A stretch of DNA of 64,000 nucleotides from Dimorphilus gyrociliatus (lineage: Eukaryota; Annelida; Polychaeta; Dinophilidae), in contig CAJFCJ010000019.1 of assembly GCA_904063045.1 (NCBI GenBank), positions 2,371,700 through 2,435,699 on the forward strand, written 5' to 3'. This document shows, one piece after another, positions 57,552 through 64,000 of the stretch (position 1 is its first letter; each line of letters opens with the position of its first letter). Made by a program: the position numbers and the translations under genes. Under the pieces are notes generated by a model. It was not told the DNA's origin. It searched no databases and was given only the letters and a program-made list of their open reading frames with translations.

Positions 57552-58480
57552 ATGAGTAAATATAAGGTGTCATCAACTGAAAGTACATCAACCATGGACC
57601 CATTAGATCTTCCAGAAGGAGTTAAAATTCTAAGTCACCAAGTTGCTGGTCATATTCATAGCGCTACCTGTTTTGGTAATTCTAGTTATTTTATGAGTTT
57701 GCTTTTATTAAGTTTATATTCAATTTTTTAATAGGTTTACTTGAAAGGGGTAATATAGTATTAAAACCAGTCCAGAGATTTCCTAAAGGAAATCGAGAAC
57801 TAGAATTTTACGAAGCAGTAAATAATAAAAACCAAACAGATCAGGTTTTCATTGATATTAGGAAATTTGTCCCAAAATTTTATGGAATCGAATATATTCC
57901 AATTTCTAATAAAAACGCCAAGTATATGAGACTCGAAGATATAACGAAAGTTTTTGATAGACCATGTATCACCGATTTGAAAATCGGTAAGCAAACTTTC
58001 AATCCTTTGGCAAATCCTGATAAGATAATTAAAGAGAAATCAAAATACCCAAGATTGCCAGAAGTTGGATTCCAGATTTTGGGAATGCGTATTTATGATA
58101 CAGTAACCAATAACTATGTTCAATATGATAGAGTTTATGGGCGTTCGTTAGCACCCGAAGATTTAGGTGATAAAGGTCTGAAATTATATCTTACACAGGG
58201 AAATTGCTTCAGAGTTGACGTTTTGAAAGAGATTATAAAGCAAATTAAGGAAATTAGAGATTTTTTCCAAAATCAGACAAAGCTATCTTTCTACTCAAGT
58301 AGTTTACTGGTGGTTTATGAAGGAAATATGAAGGCAAAAAAGCAAATACCTAATGTAGCTCTTGTCAAGATGATCGACTTTGCTCATGTGTTTTCAACTC
58401 AAGAGCATGATGAAAATTATGCTTTTGGGCTAGAAATACTTTTGAAATTATTTACTAATATGCTACCAACTAAAATATAA
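57552..58480 (+). CDS. IPMK: Inositol polyphosphate multikinase
   Basis: Kinase of the IPK superfamily phosphorylating inositol tri- and tetrakisphosphates toward InsP5, and PIP2 in some species. Exons 57552-57675 and 57735-58480; 289 residues. Motifs in order: N-terminal HQVAGHIH; LERGNIVLKPVQ with the ATP-site Lys; ELEFYEAV; the signature PCITDLKIGKQTF (PxxxDxKxG, inositol binding); SSSLLVVYEG; and VKMIDFAHVF, carrying the metal-binding IDF.H segment. Length and motif spacing fit IPMK rather than IP3K or IP6K. Divergent from RPL17 (357 bp between starts). Confidence 0.92.
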
Positions 58481-58782
58481 GCTAAATGACTTGAAAGTAA
58501 TCTTAAGCCTAATTGAAATTTTGTTTAGCGGTACAGTTTATGGAGATAAAGGTAAATTAGGTAAGTATATGCATAAACAGTGTTTATCAATACATGTACA
58601 CGAAGACTAGAAGATAGACAGATCACCAGTAAAACATTGAACGTAAAGAAATTTCACAATAATTATACCATATAGGGTGGGGAAGGCAAAAATACTAAAG
58701 ACAAATGATACCTAGGCCGGCACCAGTTTCCACTAAAGTGGAATGACTAGATAGAGTAGAACAAAATGGTTTTCAGGAATGG
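58481..58782. other. Convergent intergenic region, IPMK/TBC1D16
   Basis: 302 bp between two stops; nothing recognised. Confidence 0.6.
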
Positions 58783-61319
58783 TTAATGGCTGTGTTCAGG
58801 TCCTCCAATGCAAACAATATTGGGGACATGCCCTGAATCCCATATTCCAGGTCCACATAAAGTACAAAGGCCACTCAAAGTACAGGGAATAGTGGACCTA
58901 GTTCTAAAATCGTGTAATATGGCTCGAGCTTTTCTTAAAACAGCTTCAGCCAACATATGCATTGCCAGCGAAGAGAAATGAAGAAGGATTTCATCAGATG
59001 GTAGGTTTTGTTGAACAACATCTTCCCCATATAACGCTATAATAGCCACGCAAATGAATAAATGAAAATAATCAGTTTGGTAGTGGGCCCAGCATGCTTG
59101 CCACATCCGTAAAGCGTCAGCTTCGCAAAATTCTCGTTTGAAGCACAATAAAATCCAACGGTGGCAAAATAGCAAGTCTAATCCATCAGACTGTTTGCTA
59201 ATATGTTCATAAAAACTGCTCAGCATTATTCGCAAAAGTTCCCTTAAGTAGACCAATTGTTTATCCATATCAACATCCTTAGGGGATGAAACAAATATAG
59301 TATTTCTCATTAAACCAGAAAAGCACCAAAAGGAATCGGATTCATGCTGCAGTTCGGCAAGAATGGGAGCTAACAGGTCCGACATGCCTTGGGTATAACC
59401 GTATTGAGGGTAAAGAGTGGCATAGTTAAGTAAAATATTTTGTAAGACTTCTATGTTAGGATTGTCTTCACCCCGAAAGTAAGCGTGACTTCGATCAGTT
59501 CTGACGACATCTTTTTCAACAATACATTGAATATTTCGAGTAAAAGCTTCTCGCTCCTCCTCGCTCATCTCTTCTCTGAGCTTTCGAATATTTTGATATT
59601 CGATGTATTTTTCGTTTCGAATCTGCTCTCTTTCGTCGAAAGTCGATGAATACGGGTAGTAACTCAAAAGAAAAGGCCACATTTCTCTACGTAGACTCTG
59701 GTCGATTCCAGCAAAAAATACAGCCTGTAAATTATTGAATATTCAACAAAATTAATATCAGTCTTTTTTTTCAAAAATATATTTATGGATATACCTTCCT
59801 CAAAGTATAGCTGTCTTCGATCTGACCCTTTTCGTTCATATGCTGATTCCATGTATCTAAATTGACTTTCGAATATGCTCCCTCTTCTGGATGAACATGT
59901 TTTTCTATATGAGGTCTTACAACTGTCAATTGACGACAGTCGCCATTAATTCTAGCAGCAAAAAACTGAAATTCACTTAGCGTTTGTCGTATTTTATCTA
60001 AACCACCATGATGAAAATGCAATACTTTATACTGGCTTTCACGACTTGCAATAACCATTTGCCCACTGCAAGATGATTCGTCTTCGAAAAAAAATCTAAG
60101 TGATCTCATTTGCCCAAGATCGACAGAAAATACACCGCATATTTTCTCAACGGCTGAGGCAGGAGACGATGGAGAATCAATCGGCGGCGAAGTTTGGTAA
60201 GTAACACTGTTGTCTGGAAAAGAAAATTGATGAACACATATAGGAGAACGACTAGAGGGAGAATCTGGTCCGGAAGTATCGGTTGAAGATCTTGAATCTG
60301 AGCGAATTCTTATTGCAGGCGTATTTGATCCTTCCAGGTTAAGCTTGAAAGAAGCTTTCAGTTTGTCGACCTTGGCTTTTGAATCGTTTTCAAAAACATC
60401 TTCTTCAGATACCACTGTAAGTTGTTCACCTTCCATTTCAATACTTAAAGATTTTTGTGAACTTCCACTTCCTGAGGAGCTTTTCTTTAGACGCTTTTTT
60501 GTTGGATTTTTTAAACATTTCCCACTGTCTGATTCAGTACTCTCACTTACTCTTGGCGTTTCAGAAGTTTCAGATTTTTCCTCTCCCTTCTCTTTTTCAT
60601 CGAAAGAAGTAGCCTTGAAATAGGATGTAACTGATGTCCAAGTGTCAGCCAACGCAGCGTGAACCTCTTCCTTGCTTGGCAATCTATATTCGTACTCTTC
60701 TGTTTCGTCTAAAACGTTAGTCACACCAAGTGTTGTTGGTGGAGGTTCCTCCGGACTAACATAGTCTTCACTAGCGAAGTCTTGCCGCGGAGACCTCCTA
60801 GGGCTAATTCTATTATTTTTTCCTGAATGAGCAGGACTGTTCTCCACAGTACGCGGATTGTTTTCCAAATTAGAATTCGGAATCCAAGTAAGAATTAAAG
60901 TTGTACCCAAAACCTGAATGGAATACAATGGGATAAGTTAAGTTAATTTCTATTGTTTAGAAACTTTAATGAAACATATGCCACCCCCAAAAAAATACAC
61001 CGTACACTAAGACAACTAACGTGCTTTCCATGATATATTTGCTTGCCTTTAGGCTAATCCCAATATAGAATAACAGTATTAAAAAAGGAAATCATTCTAG
61101 ATATGCTTTAATAATTCTTACCTGGTCATCTTGTGACTTGATTGTCAAGTATCCAGGAAAATGTTGTACCTGATTGCTTAATACAGCTGGAGGATGAACA
61201 CATACGTTATTCTTGCAGAAGACAATTTCACCGTCAATCGGAGGATGTTTCCTATTGTTCGAGTCATAATCGATTCCAAGAAGGCTAGAAGCTCTCTTTA
61301 TAAATTGTGTAAACGGCAT
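58783..61319 (-). CDS. TBC1D16: TBC1D16, Rab GTPase-activating protein
   Basis: Rab-GAP of the TBC family; the human protein acts on Rab4A and related GTPases in receptor recycling. Exons 61122-61319, 59795-60913, 58783-59724; 752 residues (human 767). The N-terminal domain has FCKNNVCVHPP, FPGYLTIKSQDDQ and LGTTLILTWIPN. A Ser-rich linker follows with KKRLKKSSSGSGSS. Then comes the middle FHHGGLDKI and the TBC domain: VFFAGIDQSLRREMWPFLL, arginine finger KDVVRTDRSH, FRGEDNPN, glutamine finger YTQGMSDLLAPILAEL, FCHRWILLCFKREF, HYQTDYFHLFICVAI. The C-terminus keeps the GIWDSGHVP ending of the family. Both GAP fingers are intact, so it should be catalytically active. Confidence 0.94.
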
Positions 61320-61647
61320 TCTGTTAATTAATTGTAGTTTATTGCAATTTCTTCATTTTCGCTCCCATTTTTTCCATCTACTCTTGCAATCGAAAACCAA
61401 AATTGTCGTTAAGATAAATAATTTTTTGGAATCTAGCTAAATAAATCTTAAGAAATTGGTTAATCCATTCTTAGTGGATCAGCTGATGAACTGTAATAAA
61501 ACATAAAGTAAATGTAATTTTAATCATTATTTTACAGCGCCACCTGTACAAAAGTAAACTGTTAAATAAAATAATATTTTACGCGCACGAATTTTAGTTT
61601 ATTTAAAAATGAAAAGAGATTAAAATAACATTACGTCCAATGTTGAA
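61320..61647. other. Divergent promoter region, TBC1D16/DUF218 gene
   Basis: 328 bp between opposite starts, AT-rich; presumed bidirectional promoter, no defined element seen. Confidence 0.55.
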
Positions 61648-63216
61648 ATGACATTAAAACACCAACGAATAGCATTTTCTCCAATAGTGGAAGTTTGTTT
61701 ATTCGATATCAATGAGTATGAAAGCGAAAGTGATCAGAGGATATTACGCCGCCTTAGAATCAACCCTAATTACTCACGGGAAAAAAGCGGAAAACGATCG
61801 TCACCCAATTGTTTTGCACAGCAGTGCCACCAAAGTTTAAAACCTATTACGTGCGTATATACATTTATCTATTTTAGTTATTTATGAGATAAAGTGTGTA
61901 AATATGTGGGTGTGTTGATTATATGAATATATTTTTTCTTTAAAATCAGTGATACAGCAACGCTGAAGATTTATGAAACTTGGAAAAACGTCGTAGATGT
62001 ATCATTTACACAAAAAATGGCTCAAAAGATATATAATGTATTAAAAAAGAAAAATACAGGAAATTACAAATCAGGAATCTATTCCGACTACGAGGTGCCT
62101 AAGGATCATTTACCTTTAGCAAAGCTCATGTGGAATTGGTTAAGGATGGTAGACAAACCAGAAGAACAGGTTAATTTTCAATTGTTCGAAAATATCATTT
62201 TATTTTAAAGTTAAAGTATAAAAAGAAAATTCGATAATAATTATAAATCACTTTCATCAAACTGTTCACTAGGCTGAATTTAAACAATAGGATAATTAAA
62301 CGCTATTAGTTCCGAATGAATCACCCCGAAGTCAGCAAAAAAAAAAATTAATATATATCATGAATAAAGAGATACTTGATAAGAGTTACAAATATGAAAT
62401 TGACTTTATTTCAATTTAAGTGAAGGCGTATTTACTTTCTTCAGCAGAAATCAATAAAAAACTAATGAATCTAAATTACTTTAGTATTGTATCTCACTTA
62501 CTCTTGAGTCAGATTTCTAGAGAAAAATTATTGTGTAATAAAAATGATTTACTCTTTATTTACAGTGTGACGTCCTCATCCTTGTTGCAAGTAATGACAT
62601 ACGATGTGCGAAATATGCTGTACAGCTTTATCATGAAGGTTTAGCTAAGACGATTTTGATTACCGGAAAGTCAAGTAACGTTAGCAAGTACTTAACAAAA
62701 GAACCTGATTGGCAAACATTCGTACGCTACCTCTTTACAAATGGAGTTCCACCTTGTTCTATTATCTTAGAAAATAAAGCGACAAACACTATTGAAAATA
62801 TTTTATTCTCCGAAAAGAAGTTATATGATCTGAAAACGAACTATTCTTCATTAATTTTCGTTACTGTGCCCTGGCTTTGTCGGCGTTTTAGCGCTATCTT
62901 TGAAAAGAATTGGCCTAATTCTAAATCATACAGAGCGTTATTCACTTGTCCTTCGTTTGCATTGGAAGACTTTCCGAACGATAAAACTGGTTCTTTAGCC
63001 GATGCAATAATACTTATGATGTGCACTATAAAGAGGATGTCTTCTATTTTTACGGAGCATTTACAAGGTCATGTAAATATACCAAAAGAAATTATCGACG
63101 CCTACGATATACTTATAAGTAGCAGGCAATATTCAACTTTTTTTGAGATGGAGCAAACTATACCAAATACGCCTTATGAACAAACTAAAGAAGTACCATA
63201 TATAATTTATAAATAA
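61648..63216 (+). CDS. DUF218/YdcF-like domain protein
   Basis: Contains a DUF218 (YdcF/SanA-like) alpha/beta domain, common in bacteria and of unknown function in animals. Exons 61648-61850, 61950-62169, 62566-63216; 357 residues. Domain residues about 125-330: LAKLMWNWLRMVDKP, CDVLILVASNDIRCAKYAVQ, LYHEGLAKTILITGKSS, GVPPCSIILENKATNTIEN, LIFVTVPWLCRRFSAIFEKNW and FTCPSFALEDFP. This order (nucleotide-fold strand, ND.R, ITGK, ATNTIEN) matches actinobacterial-type DUF218 proteins. The first exon is animal-specific in look (QRIAFSPIVEVCLF, basic RILRRLRINPN) and joins in phase, but it could belong to a separate transcript; the next ATG, 62017, gives a domain-only protein. The gene has introns, so it is not contamination. 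Confidence 0.75.
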
Positions 63217-63389
63217 TTTTCGATCTCATTTAATAAACGACGTAAAACACAAATTTTTTACATTTTTCTTGTAATATTCTAAAGTATTTCTCAATATTTT
63301 TTATACTATCGCAAAGTACCAGTTTATATTAGGATAAGACCAGTCATTGTAGTCCATTTCCTTCTTACATAATTCCTAACTGAAAGAAA

Positions 63390-64000
63390 ATGTCTGGCAA
63401 AGTCATAGTCGTTCCAACTGATGTCGAATTTGTGCAGCATCTTAAAAATGCTGGCAACAAGCTTGTTGTTGTTGATTTTTTTGCAGATTGGTACGTATTG
63501 GATAAAATTCATTTAATATCGCTCAGTATCTACATATTCCCTTTTAGGTCTGGCCCATGCCGACAAATCGCACCAAAGTTTGAAGAATTTGCTGCTAAAT
63601 ATACCAATGCTGTATTTTTGAAAGTTGATGTAGATCAATGCGAGGTCTGAATTCGTAAAAGCGCCAATATATTGTTTAAAGCATTCGGTTTTACAGGAGA
63701 CAGCTCAATCTCAAGGTGTTTCTGCAATGCCCACTTTTGTTTTATACAAAGTACAAAAAAAATTGGATAAAATGAGTGGTGCTAATGCTAATGGACTAGA
63801 AGAACTTATAAAGAAGCATTATCAAGCTGATGACGATGATGATGTACAAGTAAAAGGATATGTATGTTGCTATCATCCATTTTTCCAATAATTTATCAAA
63901 TGTTTCATTAGCAATTTATAAAATTAGCTTTGTTTTGTTATAGGTTGATTTGTCAACTTTCCTTGATAAATCTGGATGTGTTTGTTTAAATTCTGACGAT
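63390..64000 (+). CDS. TXNL1: Thioredoxin-like protein 1 (TXNL1), 3' partial
   Basis: Proteasome-associated thioredoxin-like protein with a C-terminal PITH domain. Exons seen: 63390-63490, 63548-63644, 63697-63861 and 63944-64000, running off the right edge. Thioredoxin domain: [10 protein letters not shown], active-site region [44 protein letters not shown], and [15 protein letters not shown]. The linker is Asp-rich, then [23 protein letters not shown] begins the PITH domain as in TXNL1. Splicing gives WSGPC where TXNL1 has CGPC, so the first cysteine of the CxxC pair is Ser. The donor after 63644 is GTCTGA, atypical. Starts 173 bp after the DUF218 stop on the same strand. Confidence 0.9.

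Noticed and set aside
61648-63216. Bacterial contamination as explanation for the DUF218 gene
   Set aside because: It is split by introns with normal local splice signals and AT content and is flanked by animal genes.
1-64000. Transposable element, phage, CRISPR or toxin-antitoxin system
   Set aside because: No transposase, reverse transcriptase, terminal repeats, spaced direct repeats or prokaryotic operon structure seen; all long frames resolve to animal genes.

Overview
This window is nuclear DNA from a small, AT-rich, compact animal genome. Genes sit 70 to 850 bp apart on both strands, and most introns are 50 to 90 bp. Nearly every open reading frame resolves into a conserved metazoan protein. 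The mix (vitamin K gamma-carboxylase, long-tailed myosin I, synaptophysin, MBD2/3, SLBP, many motile-cilium genes) suggests a ciliated invertebrate. The compact architecture fits a small-genome spiralian, such as a miniature annelid, but the species is my inference. There is no bacterial operon, phage, CRISPR array or recognisable transposon. Exon coordinates below were joined by hand from splice signals, reading phase and family resemblance; no transcript evidence was available.

Layout, left to right: SLC26 anion transporter (+, 5' end off the window, with a duplicated exon); MED15 (+, one exon); long-tailed myosin I (+); calaxin-like EF-hand protein (+); SLBP (-); Bcl-2-family protein (+); HAUS7 (-); MBD2/3 (+); SDCCAG8 (-); SPEF1 (+); ATP synthase coupling factor 6 (-); RSPH10B (+). 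A gene-poor 6.3 kb stretch (28.9-35.1 kb) follows, then a synaptophysin-family gene (+), PSMA5 (-), VPS33B (+, one exon), a CCDC78-like degenerate kinesin (-), CCDC124 (+), a divergent forkhead gene (-), GGCX (-), a DHDH-type dehydrogenase (+, one exon), a TEX47-like gene (+), TMEM232 (-, one exon), RPL17 (-, hosting a U27-type snoRNA), IPMK (+), TBC1D16 (-), a DUF218/YdcF-like gene (+) and TXNL1 (+, cut by the right edge).

Many neighbours are head to head with 200-850 bp between start codons: SLBP/Bcl-2, HAUS7/MBD2/3, SDCCAG8/SPEF1, ATP5PF/RSPH10B, PSMA5/VPS33B, CCDC78/CCDC124, RPL17/IPMK and TBC1D16/DUF218. They probably share promoters. About seven of 27 genes belong to cilium or sperm-flagellum families, and a perfect RFX-type X-box lies just before the TEX47-like start codon.

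The most interesting signals are: equal-length, same-phase duplicate exons in the SLC26 gene, which look mutually exclusive; a U12-type AT-AC intron in the TEX47-like gene; an intronic C/D snoRNA whose guide matches 18S rRNA (U27 type); a kinesin-like domain with broken nucleotide-binding motifs; a forkhead recognition helix with His changed to Tyr; a TXNL1 active site lacking its first cysteine; and a DUF218 protein of bacterial-type family.
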